A stretch of 64,000 nt of DNA from NS-11 sp036505795 (GCA_036505795.1 DASXSU010000091.1:10063-74062); one strand, 5' to 3'. Shown: positions 1 to 9,144, numbered from the stretch's first letter. The notes: generated by a model from the sequence alone, not told the origin. Program-made: numbers and translations.

Positions 1-1
1 C

Positions 2-2284
2 AAGAAGATGGGGTTGTCCTCCGAGCAGGTACGCCTTGAAATCGAGCGCAACCTTCCGGGCGGTGGCACAACGATGACTTTCGGCGAGATTCCGTTTAGT
101 CCACGAGTGAAGAAGGTGATTGAATACGCCGTTGAAGAGGCGCGCCTTCTCGGACATAACCATATCGGCGGGGAGCATTTGCTATTAGGGCTACTTCGCG
201 AAGAAGAAGGCATCGGCGGCAAGATTCTTCGTAGCCTGGGCGCAAATCTACTGACCGCACGACAGCTGACCGTAACATTCCTTCGGAAAAGCTCGCCACG
301 CGAGCGCGATCGCAAGAGCAATACGCCCGCACTTGATGAATTCGGACGTGACCTGACGCGCATGGCCCAAGAAGGCGTGCTTGATCCGGTCATCGGTCGC
401 GGCGATGAGATCGAACGCGTCCTCCAAATCCTGAGCCGGCGGACCAAGAATAACCCGGTGCTGATCGGTGAGGCGGGTGTTGGAAAGACGGCAATCGTCG
501 AGGGCTTGGCGCAGCGTATCGTCGGTACCGAAGTGCCCGATAACCTGCTCAATCGCCGCGTGATCGCCCTTGACCTGGGCTCCCTCGTCGCCGGTACCAA
601 GTACCGGGGGCAGTTCGAGGAGCGGCTGAAAGTTGTGATGAAGGAAATCGTTCAGGCGGGCAATGTCATCATCTTCATCGATGAGTTGCACACTCTGGTT
701 GGAGCCGGCGCGGCGGAAGGATCGATCGACGCCTCCAATATGCTGAAGCCGGCGCTTTCGCGCGGCGAGATTCAGTGCATCGGGGCCACCACGCTGGATG
801 AATACCGTAAGCACATCGAGAAGGACGGAGCCCTGAAACGGCGCTTCCAGCCCATCTATGTCCAGCAACCCAGCGTCGAAGAGACGATACGCATCATCAG
901 AGGATTGCGGGACCGGTACGAGACTCACCACGGGGTCGAGATTACTGATCTGGCGATTGCCGAAGCCGTCAAGCTGGCTGACCGCTATATCACCGATCGC
1001 TTCTTCCCTGACAAGGCGATCGATGTCATCGACGAGACAGGCTCGCGCGCGAAGCTGCAGACCTACGCGCTGCCGGGTGATCTCCGCGCGATGGATCAAG
1101 AACTCAAGAAGGTGGTGCGGGAAAAGGAACTGGCGATTGCCCTGCAGAACTTCGAAGAAGCGGTGAAATTCCGCGAGGAGGAGGAACGCCTCCGCAAGCT
1201 GTTGGAAGATTCCAAGTTGGAATGGAAAAAGAATCAGGAAAAGAGCAAGCCGGTTATTACAAAGGAGGACGTCGCCTACGTCGTCTCCAAGATGACGGGC
1301 ATTCCCCTCTTCAAGCTTGAGGAGGAGGAGTCGTACAAGCTTCTGCGCATGGAAGACGCGCTGCATAAGCGCGTCGTCGGCCAGGATGAGGCGCTCTCCG
1401 CCGTCGCCAGAGCCATCCGGCGCTCCCGCGCCGGCCTCAAAGAGGCCAAGAAACCCATCGGTTCCTTCATCTTTATGGGCCCGACCGGTGTCGGCAAGAC
1501 CGAGTTAGCGCGGGCGCTCGCGGAGTTTCTGTTCGCCTCCGAGGATGCGCTGATTCGGATCGATATGTCTGAATACCAGGAGAAGTTCAGCAGTTCGCGG
1601 TTGTTCGGCGCGCCTCCCGGCTATGTGGGCTACGAAGAGGGTGGTCAGTTGACGGAAAGAGTCCGGCGGCGGCCCTACTCGGTGGTTTTGTTTGACGAAA
1701 TTGAAAAGGCGCACCCGGATCTGTTCAACGTGCTCCTGCAAGTTCTGGATGATGGCGTCCTGACCGATAGCCTGGGCCGAAAAGTGGACTTCAAGAACAC
1801 GGTTATTATTATGACGTCGAACATCGGCACCAAGCATCTCCAGAAGGGCACCTCGCTCGGGTTCCACCAGGACGATCACGGAGAAGGCGCACGTCGCCTG
1901 AAGGACGAAGTCATGGGCGAGCTCAAGCATGCCTTCAGCCCGGAGTTCCTGAACCGCATCGACGAAGTGGTCGTGTTCCACGCCCTTGATAAGGGTCATC
2001 TGATCCTGATCGTCGACCACCTGTTGAGCGAACTCAACCAGCGCTTGGTCGACCGCGGTGTGGAACTTGATGTTTCCGACGAGGTCAAAGAGTGGCTGCT
2101 CAAGGAAGGCTATCAGCCGAATTATGGCGCCCGTCCGATGCGCCGTATGATCCAGAAGCACATCGGCGACCCCCTGTCGGAGGAACTCATCAAGGGGCGG
2201 TTCCGGGAGTGCCACAAGGTGAAGGTTCTGCTCAAAGACGGCGCGCCGTCATTTGTCGAAGAAGAAGCGATGGCCGGCGTCTAA
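2..2284 (+). CDS. clpC: ATP-dependent Clp protease ATP-binding subunit ClpC (5' end outside window)
   Basis: HSP100/AAA+ unfoldase that feeds substrates to ClpP. Visible in order: the second Clp-N repeat (PFSPRVKKVIEYAVEEA then GGEHLLLGLLREEEG), AAA-1 with Walker A GEAGVGKTA and Walker B VIIFIDELH, a UvrB/UvrC-like coiled motif (NFEEAVKFREEEERLRKLL) that marks ClpC rather than ClpA or ClpB, and AAA-2 with GPTGVGKTE and VVLFDEIEKAH. The first Clp-N repeat is missing, and the reading frame is open through codon AAG at position 2. The ATG at 8 is therefore internal, and about 50-60 residues lie upstream of the window. Ends with TAA at 2282-2284, followed by a hairpin. Confidence 0.95.
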   Translation, partial: KKMGLSSEQVRLEIERNLPGGGTTMTFGEIPFSPRVKKVIEYAVEEARLLGHNHIGGEHLLLGLLREEEGIGGKILRSLGANLLTARQLTVTFLRKSSPRERDRKSNTPALDEFGRDLTRMAQEGVLDPVIGRGDEIERVLQILSRRTKNNPVLIGEAGVGKTAIVEGLAQRIVGTEVPDNLLNRRVIALDLGSLVAGTKYRGQFEERLKVVMKEIVQAGNVIIFIDELHTLVGAGAAEGSIDASNMLKPALSRGEIQCIGATTLDEYRKHIEKDGALKRRFQPIYVQQPSVEETIRIIRGLRDRYETHHGVEITDLAIAEAVKLADRYITDRFFPDKAIDVIDETGSRAKLQTYALPGDLRAMDQELKKVVREKELAIALQNFEEAVKFREEEERLRKLLEDSKLEWKKNQEKSKPVITKEDVAYVVSKMTGIPLFKLEEEESYKLLRMEDALHKRVVGQDEALSAVARAIRRSRAGLKEAKKPIGSFIFMGPTGVGKTELARALAEFLFASEDALIRIDMSEYQEKFSSSRLFGAPPGYVGYEEGGQLTERVRRRPYSVVLFDEIEKAHPDLFNVLLQVLDDGVLTDSLGRKVDFKNTVIIMTSNIGTKHLQKGTSLGFHQDDHGEGARRLKDEVMGELKHAFSPEFLNRIDEVVVFHALDKGHLILIVDHLLSELNQRLVDRGVELDVSDEVKEWLLKEGYQPNYGARPMRRMIQKHIGDPLSEELIKGRFRECHKVKVLLKDGAPSFVEEEAMAGV

Positions 2285-2304
2285 ACTCGATCGCAGCGGC
2301 ATGG

Positions 2305-2334
2305 AGGGCAGCTTCTCTCGTGAGAGGCTGCCCT
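2305..2334 (+). terminator. Hairpin after clpC
   Basis: AGGGCAGC (2305-2312) pairs perfectly with GCTGCCCT (2327-2334), with an inner CTCT/AGAG extension. The following sequence has only short T runs, so it is an imperfect intrinsic terminator. It sits in the clpC-tsaD gap. Confidence 0.5.
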
Positions 2335-2397
2335 TCGCCGTTTCTGGGGTGACATACTTATCTGCCTTCTATTCCCCCTGCTCCTCTTCCCATTCCG

Positions 2398-3414
2398 GTG
2401 ATTCTGGGTATTGAAACGTCCTGTGATGAAACGGCCGCCGCGGTCGTCTCAGATGACGCGACTATCCAAGCCGACGTTGTCTGGTCCCAGCAGGAAGTCC
2501 ACACTAGATTCGGGGGGGTCGTTCCAGAGCTGGCAAGCCGCCGGCACATCGAGACGATCGATCAGGTTGTGCGGGAGGCGCTTGCCCGGGCCGGGACTAC
2601 AGCACAGGATTTGGACGCGGTTGCCGTGACGGCGGGTCCTGGCCTTATCGGCGCGTTGTTGGTAGGCGTCGCCTATGGGAAAGCGCTGGCGTACGCCTGT
2701 GGTCTTCCCATCGTGGCGGTCAATCATTTGGAGGGGCACCTGAGCGCAGCGTCGCTCTGTGCGGCGCCTGTTGCCCCGCCGTTTGTAGCCCTGATTGTGT
2801 CCGGTGGCCACACCAGTCTGTATCATGTCAAGAATTGGAATCGGACAGAGTTGGTGGGCCAGACTCTGGATGATGCGGCCGGCGAGGCGTTCGATAAAGC
2901 CGCCACGATGTTGGGATTGGGATATCCTGGAGGGCCGCACATCGATAGGCTGGCTAAGGAGGGACATCCAGAGCGCGCATGCTTTCCCAAACCCTATCCC
3001 ACTCTCGCCGATTTAAACTTCAGCTTTAGCGGGCTGAAGACCGCATTATTATACTATTTACGGGATCAGGCGCAGGCCGGGAAAAGCTATCAGATTGCCG
3101 ACCTTGCAGCCGGATACCAGCATGCTATCGTCGAGGTGCTGGTTGACAAGACGCTGACGGCAGCTGCACGGCTTGGCGTTCAAGATATAGTCGTGACGGG
3201 AGGCGTGGCCGCCAATTCCGCCTTGCGGGCACGGTTCTTAGAAGAAGGCCTCACCCGCGGATGTCGTATTCACATTCCGTCGTCTGCACACTGCACGGAC
3301 AATGCGGCGATGATTGCCGTGGCCGGGTTGCGGTTGTTGCGCGAGGGTCGGACCGCCGGGCTGGCCTGTGAGCCACAAGCCCAGTGGACCCTCGGAGATG
3401 AACGCCCCGGGTAA
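2398..3414 (+). CDS. tsaD: tRNA N6-adenosine threonylcarbamoyltransferase TsaD
   Basis: Transfers threonylcarbamoyl from TC-AMP to A37 of ANN-decoding tRNAs, with TsaB and TsaE in the cytoplasm. The N-terminus ILGIETSCDETAAAVV is the family signature; the ASKHA-fold metal-binding HxxxH motif is seen in VNHLEGHLSA; GGVAANSALR is also diagnostic. The 338-aa length is normal. GTG at 2398 is chosen because it puts the start directly before ILGIETSCD; no good Shine-Dalgarno is visible. The stop codon is followed by the hflX ribosome-binding site, so the two genes are probably co-transcribed. tsaB and tsaE are not in this window. Confidence 0.95.
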   Translation: MILGIETSCDETAAAVVSDDATIQADVVWSQQEVHTRFGGVVPELASRRHIETIDQVVREALARAGTTAQDLDAVAVTAGPGLIGALLVGVAYGKALAYACGLPIVAVNHLEGHLSAASLCAAPVAPPFVALIVSGGHTSLYHVKNWNRTELVGQTLDDAAGEAFDKAATMLGLGYPGGPHIDRLAKEGHPERACFPKPYPTLADLNFSFSGLKTALLYYLRDQAQAGKSYQIADLAAGYQHAIVEVLVDKTLTAAARLGVQDIVVTGGVAANSALRARFLEEGLTRGCRIHIPSSAHCTDNAAMIAVAGLRLLREGRTAGLACEPQAQWTLGDERPG

Positions 3415-3429
3415 GGAGAACGGTATATT
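3413..3429 (+). promoter_or_regulatory. Ribosome-binding site and ATT start of hflX
   Basis: AAGGAG at 3413-3418 overlaps the tsaD stop codon (3412-3414). It lies 8 nt before ATT at 3427, the only start-like codon suitably spaced from it in the hflX frame. No ATG, GTG or CTG occurs in frame between the tsaD stop and TTG at 3535. Confidence 0.5.
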
Positions 3430-5061
3430 CCTGCGCCACACGGTAATCTTACCGGTTTAAAACCCAGCCAACTTCGTCGCCTCGAGCACGTCTATCGCAG
3501 GAGAGTTCCTGAGGATGCTGTCGTCTCTCCTGAATTGGCACGGTTTTGCACCGAGCTTTCGCATGAAATCGGACGGCAAATTGCGGTCCTGATTAATCGC
3601 CGCGGAGGGGTGGAAGATGTCATTGTCGGTGACGACCGCGAAGTCCTGTTGCCGGACCTCTCCGGGTACCGGCTCGGACGCCGCTCGCTGCGTGGTATTC
3701 GGATGGTCCATACCCATCTTCGCAACGAACCACTCAGCCAAGACGACTTGACGGACCTGGCCCTGTTGCGCCTGGATCTGATGGCGGCGATCGGCGTTCT
3801 GGAGGACGGGATGCCGGGGCAGTTGTACGCGGCCAATATTCTGCCGCCGAACGCGGCCGGAAAGCCCTACGAGGTCTGGAAGCCGATGCTCTTGCGGGAT
3901 TGCCAGGTGGACCTGACAAAATTCCTGATGTCCCTGGACGAGGAAATCGCCCGCACGCTCCCCGGGCACCACGTCGTGAAAGGTCAAGAGCAGGCGATCC
4001 TCGTTAGCGTCTCCAAGCACAGCCATTCCGATCAGGAGGACTCGCTCGCTGAGCTCCGAGAATTGGCGGGATCAGCGGGCTTGAGCGTCCTGGATACTGT
4101 CATTCAGCGACCGCAAGCTCTCCATCCCAAGTATCTACTCGGCAGCGGTAAACTCAAAGAGGTCGTGATCAAAGCCTTGCAACACGGCGTGGAGTACCTG
4201 ATCTTTGATCAGGATCTTTCTCCGGCTCAAGCCACAGGAATCGCCGACCTCACGGAGCTCAAGGTCATCGATCGGACACAATTGATCCTGGATATTTTCA
4301 GCCGCCGGGCGCAGAGCCGTGCCGGCAAGATTCAAGTAGAACTCGCGCAACTCCGCTACCGCCTTCCGCGTCTCAGCGGTCACGGCACGGCACTCTCGCG
4401 TTTGGCCGGCGGGATCGGAGGTCGAGGCCCCGGAGAGACGAAACTTGAAGTGGATCGCCGGCGTGTACGTGATCGCATTGATCATCTCGAGGGACAGATC
4501 GAAGTCTTAGGGAAAAATCGACAGCAACAACGCAACCGACGACTCCGTCGTCACGTGCCCGTGATCTCGATCGTGGGGTATACCAACGCCGGTAAGTCAA
4601 CGCTGTTAAATGCGCTCACCGGCAGTCACGTCATGGTTGAAAACCGGCTCTTTGCCACCCTCGATACAGCGAGCCGGCGCTTGCGTTTCCCGACGGAGAA
4701 GGAGGCGATCATTACGGACACGGTGGGCTTCCTCCGAAACCTACCGGAAGAACTCATGGGCGCCTTTCGCGCGACTCTCGAAGAGCTCCACGATGCGGAC
4801 CTGCTCTTGCACGTGGCGGATATCAGCAGTCCTGCCCTGGAACACCAGGTCGGGGTGGTGGACCGAATCTTAGCCGATTTGAAGCTGGATCAGGTCACGC
4901 GGCTTCTGGTGTTGAACAAAGCCGACCGGATAGACCCGGCACAAGCGGCTGTGTTGGGGACGCGATTCCAGGCTATTACCGTCTCGGCACTTCAGCCCGC
5001 GACGCTGATCCCGCTGGTGAGCGCCATCGAAGAGCGTCTCAGGTTTGACCAAGGGCGGTAA
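3427..5061 (+). CDS. hflX: GTPase HflX (probable ATT start)
   Basis: Ribosome-associated GTPase that splits stalled 70S ribosomes under stress. G domain: G1 GYTNAGKST, G3 DTVGF, G4 NKAD. The HflX glycine-rich segment is GGIGGRGPGETKLEVD. An upstream N-terminal domain with RRGGVEDVIVGD belongs to the long HflX type. The first canonical start in frame is TTG at 3535. The frame is open upstream and encodes HGNLTGLKPSQLRRLEHVYRR, which resembles the conserved start of long HflX proteins (from memory). I therefore place the start at ATT 3427 (544 aa), 8 nt after a good Shine-Dalgarno. A sequencing error near the start is the alternative. Confidence 0.9.
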   Translation: MPAPHGNLTGLKPSQLRRLEHVYRRRVPEDAVVSPELARFCTELSHEIGRQIAVLINRRGGVEDVIVGDDREVLLPDLSGYRLGRRSLRGIRMVHTHLRNEPLSQDDLTDLALLRLDLMAAIGVLEDGMPGQLYAANILPPNAAGKPYEVWKPMLLRDCQVDLTKFLMSLDEEIARTLPGHHVVKGQEQAILVSVSKHSHSDQEDSLAELRELAGSAGLSVLDTVIQRPQALHPKYLLGSGKLKEVVIKALQHGVEYLIFDQDLSPAQATGIADLTELKVIDRTQLILDIFSRRAQSRAGKIQVELAQLRYRLPRLSGHGTALSRLAGGIGGRGPGETKLEVDRRRVRDRIDHLEGQIEVLGKNRQQQRNRRLRRHVPVISIVGYTNAGKSTLLNALTGSHVMVENRLFATLDTASRRLRFPTEKEAIITDTVGFLRNLPEELMGAFRATLEELHDADLLLHVADISSPALEHQVGVVDRILADLKLDQVTRLLVLNKADRIDPAQAAVLGTRFQAITVSALQPATLIPLVSAIEERLRFDQGR

Positions 5062-5159
5062 CCCCTGCTAGAATAACACGATTTTGTCCAGGGGTAGATT
5101 CGATCTCTTGAGCTCAACCTCGGGCAACTGCCTGGAGCGGTCATGCGGGGGTGAAACAC

Positions 5160-5180
5160 ATTGGGGTCAGAGTCGACCTA
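5160..5180 (+). repeat. Possible REP-like or degenerate mobile-element motif
   Basis: The 220-nt gap between hflX and nth has no gene. It contains ATTGGGGTCAGAGTCGACC, a GGGG(T/A)CAG-type motif that I associate with the edges of RAYT/IS200-like elements. Related cores occur at 17581-17588 and 60635-60642. No transposase or clear terminal repeat is visible here, so this is weakly supported. Confidence 0.25.
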
Positions 5181-5282
5181 TCCCTATTCGGGTTCCATCA
5201 GGATCAACTTAATTTTTCCCGCAATCGTTACTGACCGGGTTGTATTGACTCGCCCATTGGTTTCGAGGAACTCGGGGGAAAG

Positions 5283-5912
5283 ATGGGCTTGGGGGCGCGA
5301 CTTCTCGCACGACTTGATGAGGAGTTTCCCCGGCCCAAGACTGCGCTTCACTACACGACGCCCCTGGAATTGTTAGTGGCGACGATATTGTCGGCTCAAT
5401 GTACGGACGCGCGTGTGAATCAGGTGACGACGACCCTCTTCGCGCGGTATCGCAGCGCGCAAGATTTTGCCCGCGCCAACCGAGAGGAGTTAGAAGGCCT
5501 TATTCGTCCCACCGGCTTCTATAAAGCGAAAGCCAAGAACCTCATCGAATGCGGCCGCGCGTTGGTCAACCGGTTTGGAGGCCAAGTTCCACGCACGATG
5601 GAGGAACTCGTGACACTCGCCGGGGTGGGGCGGAAGACCGCCAATGTGGTCTTGGGCAATTGTTTCGGCGTTCCTTCGATCGTGGTCGACACACATGTCA
5701 GGCGGGTCAGCCAGCGATTGGGCCTGGTTGCGACCGACGATCCGGACAAGATCGAGCTGGAATTACAAAAAGTCTTTCCGAAGAAGCGCTGGACTCAGGG
5801 CTCGCATCAGTTGCTGTTACACGGGCGCCATATCTGCACGGCCCGCTCGCCGCACTGTCCTGAATGTGCGCTGAATCCCCTGTGCCGATGGGAAGGAAAA
5901 CGAACGGCGTGA
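5283..5912 (+). CDS. nth: Endonuclease III (DNA N-glycosylase / AP lyase)
   Basis: Base-excision repair enzyme that removes oxidised pyrimidines and cleaves AP sites. The helix-hairpin-helix is LAGVGRKTANVVL with the catalytic Lys; the catalytic Asp is in VDTHVRRVSQRLGL. The C-terminal 4Fe-4S loop is C-X6-C-X2-C-X5-C (CTARSPHCPECALNPLC). The 209-aa length is typical. ATG at 5283 follows a GGGGGAAAG tract that can act as a Shine-Dalgarno. The stop codon overlaps the GTG start of yicC, so nth heads the yicC-gmk-rpoZ-coaBC run. Confidence 0.95.
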   Translation: MGLGARLLARLDEEFPRPKTALHYTTPLELLVATILSAQCTDARVNQVTTTLFARYRSAQDFARANREELEGLIRPTGFYKAKAKNLIECGRALVNRFGGQVPRTMEELVTLAGVGRKTANVVLGNCFGVPSIVVDTHVRRVSQRLGLVATDDPDKIELELQKVFPKKRWTQGSHQLLLHGRHICTARSPHCPECALNPLCRWEGKRTA

Positions 5913-6805
5913 TTCGTAGTATGACAGGGTATGGCCGGGCGGAAGGCCGCTACAAGGCCGTCCCGATTGTCGTTGAGGTGCGTTCGGTCAACCATCGGCA
6001 CTGTGAGATCCTTACGCGACTCCCCAAGAGTATGCAGCGGCACGAGGAGCGATTTAGAAGCCGGGTACAGAGCCGGCTGAGCCGCGGACGGGTCGACGTG
6101 AGCGTGACCTTTAATGGTGAAGGCGATGCAGGAGGGCAGGCCTTGTGCCTCGATCGGGCATTGGCTAGGCAGTATCTGGGTCTCTTGAAAGATCTTCAAC
6201 GCGATCTGCATCTGCCCGGGTCGCCCGATCTCGCAATGGTCGCAACCTATCGGGACATCATTAAGACGACGGAGCATCCGGCGGATGATCAGCGAGCAGT
6301 GGCTGCCGCCGAGCGGGTGTTGGAGAAGGCTCTCGGCGCGTTGCTGAGCATGCGCCGGGATGAGGGCCATGCCCTTGAGCGCGATCTCTCGATGAGGCTG
6401 GAGGAAATCGAGCAGCGCCTCACGGCGATTCGCCAACGGCTTCCGCAGATCATGAAGGAGCATTTCGAGCGATTGCAGGCAAGGGTCAATCGTCTGTTGG
6501 AAGGCGCCCAGACACGCAGCGCCGCCCTGGATCCGGCTCGCGTCACCCAGGAAGTCGCGCTGATCGCCGATCGTGGCGATGTGAGCGAAGAAATCACCCG
6601 GCTGGAAAGCCATCTGCGCCAGTTCCGGAATTTTCTTCGGAAATCCGAGCCGGTCGGCCGCAGCCTTGATTTCTTGTTACAAGAAATCAATCGCGAAGTC
6701 ACGACGGCGGGGTCGAAGGTCGGGGACCTCGCGGTCACGCAAGAGATCCTTGCCGTCAAAGCCGAACTGGAGAAAATTCGCGAGCAGGTTCAAAATGTCG
6801 AATAG
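5909..6805 (+). CDS. yicC: YicC family protein (predicted endoribonuclease)
   Basis: YicC proteins are endoribonucleases or RNase adaptors linked to sRNA turnover in other bacteria. The family start IRSMTGYGRAEG is preceded by GTG at 5909, which overlaps the nth stop (GTGA), so I prefer it to the longer frame from 5864. The C-terminal family core (ALIADRGDVSEEITRLESHL, FLLQEINREVTTAGSKV) is intact. 298 aa. It lies directly upstream of gmk and rpoZ, the widespread yicC-gmk-rpoZ-coaBC order. Its last 11 nt overlap the gmk start. Confidence 0.92.
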   Translation: MIRSMTGYGRAEGRYKAVPIVVEVRSVNHRHCEILTRLPKSMQRHEERFRSRVQSRLSRGRVDVSVTFNGEGDAGGQALCLDRALARQYLGLLKDLQRDLHLPGSPDLAMVATYRDIIKTTEHPADDQRAVAAAERVLEKALGALLSMRRDEGHALERDLSMRLEEIEQRLTAIRQRLPQIMKEHFERLQARVNRLLEGAQTRSAALDPARVTQEVALIADRGDVSEEITRLESHLRQFRNFLRKSEPVGRSLDFLLQEINREVTTAGSKVGDLAVTQEILAVKAELEKIREQVQNVE

Positions 6806-7445
6806 CGTGATACCCGGGCGTCGCCGGCAAGGACTTCTGATTGTGGTGTCTGCGCCATCCGGGACCGGCAAGACCTCGCTCTGCCAGGAACTGGTCGCCA
6901 CTATCCCGGATGTTCGCTATTCCATCTCCTATACGACGCGCCCGCGTCGAGCGACGGAGGTGGCGGCCAAGCATTATCACTTTGTGGATCAGAAGACCTT
7001 TCGTACGATGATCGAGGCCGACGGGTTCCTGGAGTGGGCGGAGGTGTACGGCCATCTCTACGGCACGCCCAGGGTGCCGCTTCGGCAATGGCGGCAAGAG
7101 GGCATCGATGTCCTGCTCGATATCGATACGCAAGGAGCCGCGCAAATTCGACAGAGAGAGCCGAGCGGTGTGTCGATTTATCTGTTGCCACCCTCACTCG
7201 CTGTGCTCCGGCGGCGGTTGCAAAACCGGCAGTCCGACGCCCCGGAAGAAATCGCCAGGCGGCTGAAGAAGGCCAAAGAAGAAGTCAAGGCCTATAGGGA
7301 GTACCAATATGTTGTGATCAATGATGACTTTAAATCCGCGTATAAAGAACTCGAAGCAATTGTACTGGCCGAGCGCAATAAAACCAGTGCCCTGGACCTC
7401 TCCTCGCTAGAACAGGCGTTAACGGGCACGGAGGAGGAATCCTAA
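6795..7445 (+). CDS. gmk: Guanylate kinase
   Basis: Phosphorylates GMP to GDP with ATP. P-loop SAPSGTGKTS; GMP-binding SYTTRPRR and the HYHFVD segment. 216 aa, normal for the family. ATG at 6795 gives the short leader MSNSVIPGRRRQG before the conserved LLIVVSAPSGTGK; the longer open frame from 6666 lies inside yicC and is not family-like. It overlaps yicC by 11 nt and abuts rpoZ directly. Confidence 0.95.
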   Translation: MSNSVIPGRRRQGLLIVVSAPSGTGKTSLCQELVATIPDVRYSISYTTRPRRATEVAAKHYHFVDQKTFRTMIEADGFLEWAEVYGHLYGTPRVPLRQWRQEGIDVLLDIDTQGAAQIRQREPSGVSIYLLPPSLAVLRRRLQNRQSDAPEEIARRLKKAKEEVKAYREYQYVVINDDFKSAYKELEAIVLAERNKTSALDLSSLEQALTGTEEES

Positions 7446-7808
7446 ATGGATGCATTATCACTGTTGCCGAACGGCCAAGAGCCCGGTCTACAATCGCGGA
7501 GCCGCCTCGTGATTGTGGCCGCCCAGCGGGCGCGCCAAATCATGCAGGGCGCGACTCCCGCGCTGCCCACCAAGCATACCAAGCCGACCACCATTGCCCT
7601 CGAGGAGGTCCTGAAAAATCAGGTTCAATTCTTGATCGGCAAAGATGCGCGCCAGGCCATGAAGGAGGCCAAGAAACAGCGAGAGAAAGAGCTCGAACGG
7701 CTCACGGTCGCCCGGGTTGTGGCTGAGGACGCGAAAGAAATTAAGAAGGATTTGAGCGTCATCGTGGACGACTCGCCGAAGCCGGTGGAATCCGGTGAAG
7801 AAGACTGA
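7446..7808 (+). CDS. rpoZ: DNA-directed RNA polymerase omega subunit
   Basis: Small RNA polymerase subunit that helps assemble beta-prime. The core SRSRLVIVAAQRARQIMQG followed by KPTTIALEEVL is the omega signature. The C-terminal half is charged and probably a coiled tail (KEAKKQREKELERL); at 120 aa the protein is longer than E. coli omega (91 aa). ATG at 7446 follows the gmk stop without a gap and has a strong AGGAGG Shine-Dalgarno inside gmk. The 3' end overlaps the coaBC start. Confidence 0.93.
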   Translation: MDALSLLPNGQEPGLQSRSRLVIVAAQRARQIMQGATPALPTKHTKPTTIALEEVLKNQVQFLIGKDARQAMKEAKKQREKELERLTVARVVAEDAKEIKKDLSVIVDDSPKPVESGEED

Positions 7809-9144
7809 AGCAGCGCCGCCGCCTGGCGGCGTCGGGCGGGGACCCTGGGCCGGGAAGTCTCTGGTGCTCGGAGTGACCGGCAGCATCGCTGCCTATAAAG
7901 CGGTGTCCTTGGTCCGCCGGCTCTTAGAGGAGGGCGCGACCGTGCAGGTCGTCATGACGCAAACGGCGCAGCGGTTTGTCGGCCCCTTGACCTTTCAAGC
8001 ACTCACCGGACGGCCGGTGGCGACTGATCGGTTTGACCTACGAGCGGACGAGCATTGGCCCGATGCCATGGCGCACCTGGCGCTTGCGGAGAACGCGGAC
8101 ATGATCGTCATCGCTCCAGCGTCCGCGCACTGCCTTGGCAAGTTGGCGCATGGGCTCGCGGACGACATTCTCTCCACCATGGCCTTGGCGGCCGAGTGCC
8201 CCGTGCTCGTTGCGCCGGCGATGGATGGGGGCATGTGGACTCATCCGGCGGTTCGAGAAAATGTGCGCACGCTGCGTGGCCGAGGGGTCATGGTCCTGGA
8301 GCCGGAGAGCGGACCCTTGGCGTCCGGCCGGGTTGGAAAGGGACGATTCCCTGAGGAAAGTGCGATCATGGCGGCCATCTCGGGTGTCCTCTCTTCTCGT
8401 AAGGATTTTCTCGGCTCTCATGTCCTCATCACGGCCGGCCCCACCCAAGAATCCCTGGATCCGATCCGGTTTCTCTCGAATCACTCGTCGGGGAGGATGG
8501 GCTGGGCATTAGCGGAAGCCGCGCGGGACCGTGGTGCGGAGGTGACCCTCGTCGCCGGCCCCACCCATCTTGCGCCGCCCCCTCAAATTGCCTTCGTGCC
8601 GATTACAACTTCTGAAGAGCTGCGCCACGCGGTGTCGGCCCGGTTCGCGAAGAACGATGTCCTGATTATGGCAGCGGCCGTGGCCGATTTTCGTCCGATC
8701 GGAGCATCGTCCGAGAAAATACCAAAAGTCAGAGGCCGGCTCACGCTTGCCCTGGAGCCCACGCCCGACATTTTAATGGGCTTATCGGATCGGCGCTCCG
8801 GTCAAGTCGTCGTGGGATTTGCGGCCGAGACGAACGAGTTGGTTAAACGCGCGACGCGCAAACTTCATAAGAAGAGACTGGACCTGATCGTGGCGAATGA
8901 TGTCACTGAACCAGGGGCGGGATTTGGAACGGACACCAACCGGGTCACCCTCGTTGAAAAGGGCGGACGGGTCGAAAGTCTGCCGCTGATGCCGAAACGA
9001 GAGGTAGCTGATAGGATTATGGATGCCGTGCAGCGCTTAAGAGCGGGCCAGAATGAGGGCCGCGCTCCGAAAGCGCTTGCCGGGTCCGCCAGGCATGGCT
9101 CGAAACGGGCGAAGCGAGCCCCACAGCAAAGCGAGGTGATCTAA
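7795..9144 (+). CDS. coaBC: Bifunctional phosphopantothenoylcysteine decarboxylase / phosphopantothenate-cysteine ligase
   Basis: Two successive steps of coenzyme A synthesis. The N-terminal flavin-dependent CoaC half (about residues 20-195) has LVLGVTGSIAAYKAV and the active-site His of a Dfp-like protein. The C-terminal CoaB half has HVLITAGPTQESLDPIRF and VGFAAETNEL. The E. coli PXMNXXMW motif reads PAMDGGMW here, and the substrate-lid ACG cysteine is a serine (LASGRVGKGRF). The last 45 residues are a basic, low-complexity tail. GTG at 7795 overlaps rpoZ by 14 nt. Confidence 0.93.
   Translation: MKKTEAAPPPGGVGRGPWAGKSLVLGVTGSIAAYKAVSLVRRLLEEGATVQVVMTQTAQRFVGPLTFQALTGRPVATDRFDLRADEHWPDAMAHLALAENADMIVIAPASAHCLGKLAHGLADDILSTMALAAECPVLVAPAMDGGMWTHPAVRENVRTLRGRGVMVLEPESGPLASGRVGKGRFPEESAIMAAISGVLSSRKDFLGSHVLITAGPTQESLDPIRFLSNHSSGRMGWALAEAARDRGAEVTLVAGPTHLAPPPQIAFVPITTSEELRHAVSARFAKNDVLIMAAAVADFRPIGASSEKIPKVRGRLTLALEPTPDILMGLSDRRSGQVVVGFAAETNELVKRATRKLHKKRLDLIVANDVTEPGAGFGTDTNRVTLVEKGGRVESLPLMPKREVADRIMDAVQRLRAGQNEGRAPKALAGSARHGSKRAKRAPQQSEVI

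Noticed and set aside
248..1366. Minus-strand 372-codon open frame across clpC
   Set aside because: Antisense shadow of a clearly coding, conserved clpC; no family-like motifs or ribosome-binding site.
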